DNA of 64,000 nt, taken from Novosphingobium sp. Its GTDB lineage: Bacteria > Pseudomonadota > Alphaproteobacteria > Sphingomonadales > Sphingomonadaceae. Location of the stretch: the NCBI RefSeq assembly GCF_020852455.1, contig NZ_JADZAT010000010.1, positions 310,001 to 374,000 on the forward strand. The letters run 5' to 3'. This document shows, one piece after another, positions 57,192 to 64,000 of this stretch (within the stretch, counting starts at the first letter, position 1; the number at the start of each line of letters is the position of its first letter). The position numbers and the translations under genes are program-made. The notes below the pieces were generated by a model, which saw nothing but the letters and a program-made list of their open reading frames with translations, was not told the DNA's origin and did not search any database.

Positions 57192-58655
57192 ATGAAAATC
57201 GAATTCGTTTCCACCCCGCTGCCCGTCACCACCAGCCCGGTTGCCCATGTCGTGAATCAGGATGGACTGGCTGCCACGCTTGATCCGGTCCTGACCGAAG
57301 GCGCCAAGGCCAGCCGCTTTGCCGGCAAAGCCGGGCAGCTGTTCGAAGGCTTCGTCAGCCGCGAAGGCGCGTTCGTGCGCGTTGCTCTGGCCGGTGCGGG
57401 CGACAAGGGTGCGAAGGATCGCACCGCTGCGCTGGAAAAGGCCGGTGCGGCGATCACCGCCAAGTACATCGCCTCGGGCGAAAGCGCGGTGACGATCGAC
57501 CTGTCCGATGCCGGACTGTCGGCTGGTGAGGCCGCGGCGGTGATCCTGGGCGCGCGGCTGCGCGGCTGGCGCCACGATATTTATCGCACCAAGCTGCCCG
57601 CCGATCAGCAGGCCTCGCTGACCACGATCCGGATTGCCGGCGCGCCCGCCGGCACCGAAGCCGCCTGGGATATCGAAGCCGCGCTGGCCGATGGCGTCGA
57701 ACTGACCCGTGAACTGGTGACCGAACCGGCCAACATCATCTATCCCGAAAGCTTCGTCGATCGCGTCACCAAGCGGCTGGAAGGCAGCGGCGTAAAGGTG
57801 CGCGTGCTGGATGAAGCCGAAATGGGCAAGCTGGGCATGGGCGCGCTGCTGGGCGTGGCCCAGGGTTCGGTCCGCCCGCCGCGCCTGCTGGTGATGGAAT
57901 GGAACGGCGGGGACGCCGGTGCCAGGCCGACCGCCTTCGTGGGCAAGGGCGTGACTTTCGATACCGGCGGGATCAGCCTGAAACCCGCCGCCGGGATGGA
58001 AGACATGAAGTGGGACATGGGCGGGGCCGGGGCGGTTGCCGGGTTCATGCTGGCGATTGCCCGGCGCAAGGCTAAGGCCAATGTCGTTGCGGTCTGCGGG
58101 CTGGTTGAAAACATGCCCGATGGCAACGCCCAGCGCCCGGGTGACGTGGTCACCTCGATGTCGGGCCAGACGGTCGAAGTGATCAACACCGATGCCGAAG
58201 GCCGCCTGGTGCTGTGCGATGCGATCACCTGGGTGCAGAAGGAATATTCACCCGCTGCGGTGATCGATCTTGCCACTCTGACCGGGGCGATGATCATCAG
58301 CCTGGGCCATGAACATGCCGGGATCTTCTCGAACGACGATGACCTGGCGGGCAAGCTGGTCGCCGCCGGCCTTGCCTCGGGCGACAAGCTGTGGCGCTTC
58401 CCGCTGTCACCGGCTTACGACAAGCTGATCGACAGCCCGATTGCCGACATGAAGAACGTCGGCCCGCGCGAAGGCGGCTCGATCACCGCCGCGCAGTTCA
58501 TCCAGCGCTATGTCGAAAAGGGCACCCCCTGGGCGCACCTCGACATCGCCGGGATGGTCTGGGCCTCGAAGCCCGGCCAAACCTGGGACAAGGGCGCAAC
58601 CGGTTATGGCGTGCGCGTGCTCGATCGCTTCGTGCGCGACAGTCTTGAGGGTTGA
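57192..58655 (+). CDS. pepA: Leucyl (M17) aminopeptidase
   Basis: Cytosolic two-metal aminopeptidase, 487 residues from MKIEFVSTPLPV. The C-terminal catalytic domain shows VGKGVTFDTGGISLKPAAGM, KWDMGGAGAVAGF, and the hallmark NTDAEGRLVLCDAITW. The metal ligands lie in these segments. The start at 57192 follows TTGGGAGCAAGC; the reading from 57132 is rejected. The holC gene begins inside its last codons. Confidence 0.95.
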   Translation: MKIEFVSTPLPVTTSPVAHVVNQDGLAATLDPVLTEGAKASRFAGKAGQLFEGFVSREGAFVRVALAGAGDKGAKDRTAALEKAGAAITAKYIASGESAVTIDLSDAGLSAGEAAAVILGARLRGWRHDIYRTKLPADQQASLTTIRIAGAPAGTEAAWDIEAALADGVELTRELVTEPANIIYPESFVDRVTKRLEGSGVKVRVLDEAEMGKLGMGALLGVAQGSVRPPRLLVMEWNGGDAGARPTAFVGKGVTFDTGGISLKPAAGMEDMKWDMGGAGAVAGFMLAIARRKAKANVVAVCGLVENMPDGNAQRPGDVVTSMSGQTVEVINTDAEGRLVLCDAITWVQKEYSPAAVIDLATLTGAMIISLGHEHAGIFSNDDDLAGKLVAAGLASGDKLWRFPLSPAYDKLIDSPIADMKNVGPREGGSITAAQFIQRYVEKGTPWAHLDIAGMVWASKPGQTWDKGATGYGVRVLDRFVRDSLEG

Positions 58656-59079
58656 TTTCTACCAGTTGAGCCAGTCCTCGCTTGAGGAGGCTCTGCCCGC
58701 GCTCGCTGCCAAGATGCTGGGCAGCGGCGCGCGGGTACTGGTGGTTTCGGCTGACGAGGCGCAGCTTGCGCGGGTCAGTGCCGCGCTGTGGGCAGTGAAG
58801 GACCAGTTCCTGGCCCATGCCCCGGCTGGCGGCCCGCATGATGCCCGCCAGCCGATCCTGCTCTCGCACAGTCTGGATGCGGCCAATGGCGCGAGCTTTC
58901 TGGCGCTGGCCGACGGCCAGTGGCGCGAAGGCGCTGACGCGTTCGAACGGGTGTTCCTGCTGTTTGACGGCTCAAGCATCGACGATGCCCGCGCGACCTG
59001 GCGCATGCTGGGTGAGCGCGAAGGTGTCGAGAAGAACTATTGGAGGCAGGAAGGCAAAGGCTGGGTCAAGGCGGCCTGA
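58645..59079 (+). CDS. holC: DNA polymerase III chi subunit
   Basis: Clamp-loader accessory protein bridging the gamma complex and SSB. 144 residues if the TTG at 58645 is used, giving M-RVDFYQLSQSSLEEALPAL, which matches the family N terminus. It continues LGSGARVLVVSADEAQLARV and ends RVFLLFDGSSIDDARATWRM. The start overlaps the pepA stop by 11 bases. No ATG is available nearby, so translation probably relies on coupling with pepA. Confidence 0.87.
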   Translation: MRVDFYQLSQSSLEEALPALAAKMLGSGARVLVVSADEAQLARVSAALWAVKDQFLAHAPAGGPHDARQPILLSHSLDAANGASFLALADGQWREGADAFERVFLLFDGSSIDDARATWRMLGEREGVEKNYWRQEGKGWVKAA

Positions 59080-59170
59080 CGCCGTGTTCTGATATCTTGC
59101 AGTGCCGCATTTTCCCGGCTAGGGGCGCGCGCACTCTCCCAAAACCCACAAAGTTCGCAAGGAATTTGAC

Positions 59171-59593
59171 ATGGCGGTTACCCGCACCTTCTCGATCATC
59201 AAGCCCGACGCCACCCGCCGCAACCTGACCGGCGCGGTCACCAAGATGCTGGAAGAAGCCGGCCTGCGTGTCGTCGCTTCGAAGCGCATCCTCATGACCC
59301 GCGAACAGGCCGAAGGCTTCTATGCCGTCCACAAGGAACGCCCCTTCTTCGGCGAACTGTGCGATTTCATGATGAGCGAACCGGTGGTTGTCCAGGTTCT
59401 GGAAGGCGAAGACGCCGTGGCCCGCAACCGCGAAGTGATGGGCGCCACCAACCCGGCCGACGCCGCCGAAGGCACCATCCGCAAGACCCATGCCCTGTCG
59501 ATCGGTGAAAACACCGTCCACGGTTCGGACAGCGATGAAAACGCCGCGATCGAAATCGCCTTCTTCTTCAAGCCGGAAGAACTGGTCGGCTAA
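59171..59593 (+). CDS. ndk: Nucleoside diphosphate kinase
   Basis: Balances NTP pools by phosphate transfer. 140 residues of normal length. The N terminus is [20 protein letters not shown], and the active His117 is in [20 protein letters not shown]. The gene is preceded by AAGGAATTTGAC and followed by a strong terminator, so it is probably a single-gene unit. Confidence 0.97.
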   Translation: MAVTRTFSIIKPDATRRNLTGAVTKMLEEAGLRVVASKRILMTREQAEGFYAVHKERPFFGELCDFMMSEPVVVQVLEGEDAVARNREVMGATNPADAAEGTIRKTHALSIGENTVHGSDSDENAAIEIAFFFKPEELVG

Positions 59594-59626
59594 TCCCGCC
59601 AGCCTGCAAGGCTTCGCAAGACAAGG

Positions 59627-59657
59627 GGCTGCCGGAGCGATCCGGCGGCCTTTTTTT
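59627..59657 (+). terminator. Intrinsic terminator of ndk
   Basis: Stem GGCTGCCGGA / TCCGGCGGCC (10 pairs, one G-U) with a GCGA loop, followed by seven T. Confidence 0.9.
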
Positions 59658-59749
59658 GCATTTTATTGTCATAGTTTGACCCAACGCAAGGCGCAGCAGA
59701 GCAGGGCTTTCGATACTGCGAATCATCAACCTTAAGCATTGGAGCAAGG

Positions 59750-59995
59750 ATGTCTCATACCCCGCACGAACTGGCCGACGAGTTCCCCAACGATCACGCG
59801 GTGCTGCACGAACTGAAGCTGCACAACGCCCACTTCGTGACCCTGGCCGAGCGCTATCATGAACTGAACGGAGAGATTCATCGCATCGAGGTGGAGATCG
59901 AAACCCCGTCCGACGAATATACCGAAACGCTCAAGAAAAAGCGTCTGGCGCTGCTCGACGAGATTTCGGGGATGGTCGCCAAGGCCAGGGGCTGA
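59750..59995 (+). CDS. YdcH-family (DUF465) small protein
   Basis: 81 residues, charged and fully helical. The DUF465 pattern is seen: HAVLHELKLHNAHFVTLAER, YHELNGEIHRIEVEIE and LKKKRLALLDEISGMVAKAR. The function of this widespread family is unknown. A GGAGCAAGG site precedes the ATG. The stop is one base from the convergent cls stop. Confidence 0.9.
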   Translation: MSHTPHELADEFPNDHAVLHELKLHNAHFVTLAERYHELNGEIHRIEVEIETPSDEYTETLKKKRLALLDEISGMVAKARG

Positions 59996-59996
59996 C

Positions 59997-61442
59997 TCAC
60001 AGCAACGGGCTGAACATCGCCAGCAGGTTCTGCCACAGCCGGCGAAACATGTTGTAGCGCGCGACGGTGTCGTGCGTGATCCGGTCTGACTGGGCGATCC
60101 ACTGGTCTTGCCGCGCACGGATTTGCGCGGCGAAATCGGGGTTGGCGAACAGCACGTTGTTTTCGAAGTTCAGCTCGAAACTGCGCCGGTCAAGGTTGGC
60201 CGATCCGATCAGGCCCACTTCGCTGTCGGCGATCATGGTCTTGGCATGGAGCAGGCCGGGGCGGAATTCGTGGATCTCGACCCCGGCCGCGATCAGCTCG
60301 CGGTAGTAGGACCGGCTGGCCCCGGCCACCACGCGGCTGTCGTTGCGGCGCGGCAGCACCAGCACCACGCGCACCCCGCGCCGGGCGGCGCTGGTCAGTG
60401 CGAACAGCAATTGTTCGTCAGGAACGAAATAGGGCGTGGTGACCACCAGTTCGCGCCGGGCGGCATGGATCAGCTCGGCAAAGCAGCCGGTCATCGCCGG
60501 ATAGGACAGGATCGGCCCGGTACCGATCACCTGGGCCGTGATGTGGTGCGGCGCGGCGATCGGGCGGGGCGGTTCAGGAGCGAACAGCGCGGTCACATCG
60601 TCGCCGTGTTCGGCCATCCAGTCGCTGGCGAACAGGAACTGGCAATGCCGCGCAACCCCGCCTTCCCAGCGGGTCATCAGATCGACCCAGGGGGCATAGC
60701 GCCACTTGATCCGGAATTCGGGATCGGCGGCGTTCTGGCTGCCGCACCAGGCGATCCGGTTATCCAGGATCAGCAACTTGCGGTGGTTGCGCAGGTCAAC
60801 CCGGCCGCGGATGAAGGTCCAGACGATCCCGCCCACCGGCAGCGCCATGCGGGCATCGACCCCGCCGTTCAGCAGGTCCTGCCAGTGGCTGGAGCGCAGG
60901 AACTGGCGCGAACCCAGCGCGTCGGCCAGCACCCGCACCTTGACCCCGCGCGCTGCGGCGCGGATCAGCGCGTCCTTGATCGCGATCCCGCTGGCATCGG
61001 CCAGCCAGATGTAGAAGCACAGGTGGACCGTGCTTTGGGCGGCATCGATATCGGCGACCATACCGGCAATCGCGGCCTTGTTGTCTGCGGCCAGCGTTGC
61101 GCGGTTGCCCAGCGTGGGCGGCAGGCCATTGACCGTGCGGGCCAGAGCGAAGGGCGCCGCCCAGGGACCCTGACCCAGCTCGCGCGCGGCCTCGGGATCG
61201 CCGCCGGGGCGCGGCAGCTGGGCGTCGATTGCGGTAAAGCGGGCGCGGCGGCGCTGGCTGATCCGCGCCTCACCGATCAGCAGATAGGCGATCACCCCCA
61301 CCACCGGCAGCACCAGAATGGTGATGAACCAGGCGATCCGCGAGGCCGGCTCGCGCTGGGGGCGCAGCAGTGCGCGCAGCAACACCACCAGTTCCAGGGC
61401 AAAGACACCCAGGGTCAGCAAAGATGTGAAATCGCGCAGCAT
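59997..61442 (-). CDS. cls: Cardiolipin synthase (phospholipase D family)
   Basis: Makes cardiolipin from phosphatidylglycerol at the inner membrane. 481 residues. Two N-terminal TM helices (FTSLLTLGVFALELVVLLRA; IAWFITILVLPVVGVIAYLL) are followed by two HKD motifs: NHRKLLILDNRIAWCGSQN and HAKTMIADSEVGLIGSANLD. The length fits the ClsA group. The start codon overlaps by one base the region shared with the divergent small gene at 61508. Confidence 0.93.
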   Translation of the reverse strand: MLRDFTSLLTLGVFALELVVLLRALLRPQREPASRIAWFITILVLPVVGVIAYLLIGEARISQRRRARFTAIDAQLPRPGGDPEAARELGQGPWAAPFALARTVNGLPPTLGNRATLAADNKAAIAGMVADIDAAQSTVHLCFYIWLADASGIAIKDALIRAAARGVKVRVLADALGSRQFLRSSHWQDLLNGGVDARMALPVGGIVWTFIRGRVDLRNHRKLLILDNRIAWCGSQNAADPEFRIKWRYAPWVDLMTRWEGGVARHCQFLFASDWMAEHGDDVTALFAPEPPRPIAAPHHITAQVIGTGPILSYPAMTGCFAELIHAARRELVVTTPYFVPDEQLLFALTSAARRGVRVVLVLPRRNDSRVVAGASRSYYRELIAAGVEIHEFRPGLLHAKTMIADSEVGLIGSANLDRRSFELNFENNVLFANPDFAAQIRARQDQWIAQSDRITHDTVARYNMFRRLWQNLLAMFSPLL

Positions 61443-61507
61443 TGAAACGATTCTGGGCCTTTTCGCCGCGAAATCCAGTCCTATGCTGCAGGCAAAGGAG
61501 AATCGCG

Positions 61508-61753
61508 ATGAAAGGCATGGGCGGAGGGGGCGAGGATTGCCCGTTCGAATTCAACTTCGATCCGGCCACGTTCAAGGTGGGCGATACGGTCAGCTATCGG
61601 GTCAGCACGATGGAAGACTGGCCGTTTGTCGGCACGCTGCTGGAAGTGCATGCCGATCATGTGGTGATTTCGCCGGGCCCGACCGAGCCCGACGCACGCT
61701 ACAAGGGAACGCGGGAGAGCCGCCCCTTGGTGGACGGCTCTGAGATAGCTTAA
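61508..61753 (+). CDS. Small hypothetical protein
   Basis: 81 residues: MKGMGGGGEDCPFEFNFDPA, then FKVGDTVSYRVSTMEDWPFV and GTLLEVHADHVVISPGPTEP. It is beta-rich and acidic and looks like a small barrel or SH3-like fold. No named family is recognised. The ATG at 61508 follows AAAGGAGAATCGCG; a longer reading from 61442 is not preferred. The stop overlaps the Flp pilin stop on the other strand by 3 bases. Confidence 0.65.
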   Translation: MKGMGGGGEDCPFEFNFDPATFKVGDTVSYRVSTMEDWPFVGTLLEVHADHVVISPGPTEPDARYKGTRESRPLVDGSEIA

Positions 61754-61926
61754 CCGGCCGAGGCGTTGTGGACGGCTTCGGCGGTGCTGTTGTAGCTTTC
61801 CACCACTTCAGCGCCCAGGCCCTGCACGCCGACAAGGATACCGGTAACCATCAGGCCGCAGATAATGCCGTATTCGACTGCGGAGGTTCCGGTAGTATCG
61901 GCAATAAGCTTACGGAAAAAAGCCAT
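61750..61926 (-). CDS. Flp-family type IVb pilin
   Basis: 58 residues: MAFFRKLIADTTGTSAVEYG, then the hydrophobic stretch IICGLMVTGILVGVQGLGAE and a short tail ending NASAG. The G-x-x-A-V-E-Y motif and Glu18/Tyr19 positions are the Flp pilin signature and prepilin-peptidase substrate site. An RBS-like CCAGGAGACCAGAC precedes the ATG. No tad assembly genes (rcpA, tadA, cpaB) are in the window, so it is an orphan pilin here. Confidence 0.85.
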   Translation of the reverse strand: MAFFRKLIADTTGTSAVEYGIICGLMVTGILVGVQGLGAEVVESYNSTAEAVHNASAG

Positions 61927-62017
61927 GTCTGGTCTCCTGGCTTCGACTATCGATAATTTCGAATAGAAGCATAGAGTTACCTGCGCCTTCCAGAATGCGG
62001 TTAGCGGATCTTAACGA

Positions 62018-62971
62018 TCAGAACGCGTCGGCTGCGTCGATCAATGAAGTCAGCTTCTTAGGAGCCACGCTGCGCCAACTGCGCGCCAGCCAGTCGGCAA
62101 TCGCGTCCCAGTCGGTATCGCCCAGGTCAAGCCGGATGCCGATCCAGCCGTCGCCGAAATAGGCCGGGCGGTAATAGCGGGCGGGATCGTTCTCGATCAG
62201 CTGCGCCTGCTCGTCCGCGCCGCTGATCTTGACCAGCAGCGCCACCTTGCCATCACCATGGTGGTCGCTTGAGACATAGGCGAACTTCTTGCCCTTTACG
62301 ATCCCGAAGCAGGGCATGCCGTGGCTTTGCACCTCGTCGGCTTCGGGCAGGGCCAGGGCGCGCTGGCGGACCTGCTGGGCCAGCCATTCGGGCGATGTTT
62401 CGCGGCTGACCAGTGCCGCCAGGCAGCGCGAATAGAGCTGGTGTTCGGCGATCAGCACCCGGGCGGCCAGACTGTCGGCACTGTCACCAGGAACGATCGC
62501 CACCGGGGTCTGGCCCAGCACCGGTCCATCGTCGAGCTCGGCGGTGACCAGGTGGACGGTACAGCCGCCATGGCTGTCACCCGCCTCGATCGCGCGTTCG
62601 TGGGTGTGCAGGCCCTTGTATTTGGGCAGCAGGCTGGGATGGATGTTGACCATCCGGCCCTGCCAGCCGGTGACGAATTCCGGGGTCAGGATCCGCATAT
62701 AGCCGGCCAGGGCAACGAATTGCGCGCCGCTGGCACGGATTGCCGCATCCATCGCCATGTCATGATCGAGCCGGGCCATGCTCTTGTGCGGCAGGCAGAA
62801 GGTGGCAACACCTTCCGCCTCGGCCAGTTTCAGGCCGCCGGCCTCGGGGTTGTTCGAGCCGACCAGCACCAGCTCGTACGGGCAGTCCTCGGCCCGGCTG
62901 GCATAGAGCAGCGCCGCCATATTGGTGCCGCTGCCCGAAATGAGCACGGCGACCTTGGCGCGATCAGGCAA
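62018..62971 (-). CDS. purN: Phosphoribosylglycinamide formyltransferase fused to a YjbR/MmcQ-like domain
   Basis: Third step of purine synthesis. Residues 1-195 are Pur[21 protein letters not shown], the folate/substrate site [20 protein letters not shown] (Asn, His) and [17 protein letters not shown] (catalytic Asp). Residues about 205-317 form a MmcQ/YjbR-like domain ([58 protein letters not shown]). Typical PurN has about 200 residues, so this is a fusion; the purpose of the second domain is unknown. It overlaps purM by 8 bases. Confidence 0.93.
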   Translation of the reverse strand: MPDRAKVAVLISGSGTNMAALLYASRAEDCPYELVLVGSNNPEAGGLKLAEAEGVATFCLPHKSMARLDHDMAMDAAIRASGAQFVALAGYMRILTPEFVTGWQGRMVNIHPSLLPKYKGLHTHERAIEAGDSHGGCTVHLVTAELDDGPVLGQTPVAIVPGDSADSLAARVLIAEHQLYSRCLAALVSRETSPEWLAQQVRQRALALPEADEVQSHGMPCFGIVKGKKFAYVSSDHHGDGKVALLVKISGADEQAQLIENDPARYYRPAYFGDGWIGIRLDLGDTDWDAIADWLARSWRSVAPKKLTSLIDAADAF

Positions 62972-64000
62972 GGTGGGTGGCTTCCCAGCCCTCGCGGGCC
63001 GACCAGGTCTCTGCGCTGCCCTGCACGGTGCAGCCGCGCGGGCCGGCCTCGATCGCGCCGATCACATGGACGGTCTCGCCGGCGGCTGCCAGCTCGGCGG
63101 TCAGGCCCGCAACCTGATCGGCAGCCACCGCCAGGACCATGCCTATCCCGCAATTGAAGGTGCGGGCCATTTCGGCCGGTTCGATATTGCCCTGGGCCTG
63201 CAGGAAGGCCATCAACCGCGGCTGGGCCCAGGCCCCGGCATCGATCCGCGCGTGCAGCCCGGCGGGCAGGACGCGCGGCACGTTTTCCAGCAGGCCGCCA
63301 CCGGTAATGTGAGCCAGGGCATGGATTTTGCCGCTGCGGATCGCGGGCAGCAGGCTTTTCACATAGATCCGGGTCGGTTCTATCAGGGTATCGATCAGCA
63401 GGCGATCGGGATCGAACAGGGCGGGGCGGTCCAGCTTCCAGCCCTTGTCCGCTGCCAGCCGGCGGACCAGCGAATAGCCGTTCGAATGGACGCCGGAGCT
63501 GGCCAGGCCCAGCAGCACGTCACCTTCGGCCACCTTGTCGCCGGTCAGCTGCTCGCCGCGTTCAACCGCGCCGACGCAGAAACCCGCCAGGTCATAGTCG
63601 CCGGCGGCATACATTCCGGGCATTTCCGCGGTTTCGCCGCCGATCAGCGCGCAGCCGGCCAGCTTGCAGCCTTCGGCAATACTGGCGACCACGCGTTCGG
63701 CCACCCCGGTTTCAAGCTTGCCGGTGGCGAAATAGTCGAGGAAGAACAGCGGCTCCGCGCCCTGAACGATCAGATCGTTGACGCACATCGCGACCAGGTC
63801 CTGGCCGATCGAATCGTGCCGGTCATGGTCGATCGCCAGCTTGACCTTGGTGCCGACCCCGTCGTTGGCGGCAACCAGCAGCGGATCATTGTATCCCGCG
63901 GCGCGCGGATCGAAGAACCCGCCAAAGCCGCCGATCTCGGCATCGGCGCCGGGCCGCGCGGTGGCCTTGACCAGCGGGCCGATCGCCTTGACCAGCGCGT
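62964..64000 (-). CDS. purM: Phosphoribosylformylglycinamidine cyclo-ligase (5' part beyond the window)
   Basis: AIR synthetase, directly upstream of purN. The visible part covers about 345 residues; the beginning lies past base 64000. Motifs are [96 protein letters not shown] and [20 protein letters not shown]. Only about the first 25-30 residues should be missing. It ends inside purN by an 8-base overlap. Confidence 0.95.
   Translation of the reverse strand, partial: ALVKAIGPLVKATARPGADAEIGGFGGFFDPRAAGYNDPLLVAANDGVGTKVKLAIDHDRHDSIGQDLVAMCVNDLIVQGAEPLFFLDYFATGKLETGVAERVVASIAEGCKLAGCALIGGETAEMPGMYAAGDYDLAGFCVGAVERGEQLTGDKVAEGDVLLGLASSGVHSNGYSLVRRLAADKGWKLDRPALFDPDRLLIDTLIEPTRIYVKSLLPAIRSGKIHALAHITGGGLLENVPRVLPAGLHARIDAGAWAQPRLMAFLQAQGNIEPAEMARTFNCGIGMVLAVAADQVAGLTAELAAAGETVHVIGAIEAGPRGCTVQGSAETWSAREGWEATHLA

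Noticed and set aside
58510..58644. N-terminal extension of holC from an ATG at 58510
   Set aside because: The extra residues lie within pepA, are Pro/Arg-rich and do not match the holC family, which begins near VDFYQL.

Overview
This window looks like chromosome of a high-GC alphaproteobacterium, most probably of the order Sphingomonadales (a Novosphingobium/Sphingobium-like organism). The main evidence is a circularly permuted two-piece tmRNA with an alphaproteobacterial degradation tag (ANDNEALALAA), the lptD-surA-pdxA-rsmA order, a PurN fused to a YjbR-like domain, a complete leucine-degradation (liu) set and many short GC-rich dispersed palindromic repeats. No phage genes, transposases or CRISPR arrays were seen. 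The assignment rests on recalled family knowledge, not on a database search.

Layout. 1-5.4 kb: a secreted nucleotide pyrophosphatase/phosphodiesterase-like protein, then a marR-emrA-emrB-type efflux operon and a LysR regulator. 5.5-11.3 kb: leucine/isovalerate degradation (ivd, liuB, liuD, a MaoC hydratase). Between liuB and liuD sits a DUF559 gene whose frame runs through two flanking palindromic repeats. 11.4-16.9 kb: a tightly coupled six-gene operon (NeuD-like hexapeptide transferase, AMP-ligase fused to a carrier domain, SGNH/DltD-like protein, MBOAT acyltransferase, 51-residue membrane peptide, ketopantoate-reductase-like dehydrogenase). Its layout resembles the Dlt D-alanylation machinery and it is the best candidate here for an undescribed envelope-modification system. 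16.9-22.5 kb: acyl-CoA metabolism (nitronate monooxygenase, thiolase, FAD-linked 2-hydroxyacid dehydrogenase, enoyl-CoA hydratase) and a TetR/membrane-protein pair with twin operators. 22.5-26.8 kb: M3 and M13 metallopeptidases. 27-30.7 kb: exported proteins of unknown function, including an extremely proline-rich one and a 50-residue peptide.

30.9-37 kb: uvrA, then an accessory stretch bounded by repeats. It holds a GC-poor two-TM coiled-coil protein, a nucleotidyltransferase with an overlapping 60-residue partner, and a DUF2200 gene. 37-42.9 kb: LacI/SDR/NUDIX operon, two TPM-domain proteins with LemA, mscL, the two-piece tmRNA and a small membrane protein. 43-46.7 kb: arginine succinyltransferase pathway (astB, astA and an M20 hydrolase). 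46.8-51.4 kb: malate synthase G, an AraC plus DUF3703 segment followed by a duplicated glcB 3' end, and a serine hydrolase. 51.5-64 kb: rsmA, pdxA, surA, lptD, pepA, holC, ndk, a YdcH-like protein, cardiolipin synthase, an orphan Flp pilin, purN-yjbR and the truncated purM.

Functional themes are branched-chain and fatty-acid catabolism feeding the glyoxylate bypass (liu cluster, thiolase, enoyl-CoA hydratase, malate synthase G), outer-membrane and surface biogenesis (lptD, surA, Dlt-like operon, cls), and arginine catabolism. Several intergenic palindromes placed next to regulator genes suggest local autoregulation (LysR at 5432-5446, MarR near 4530, TetR at 22102-22144).
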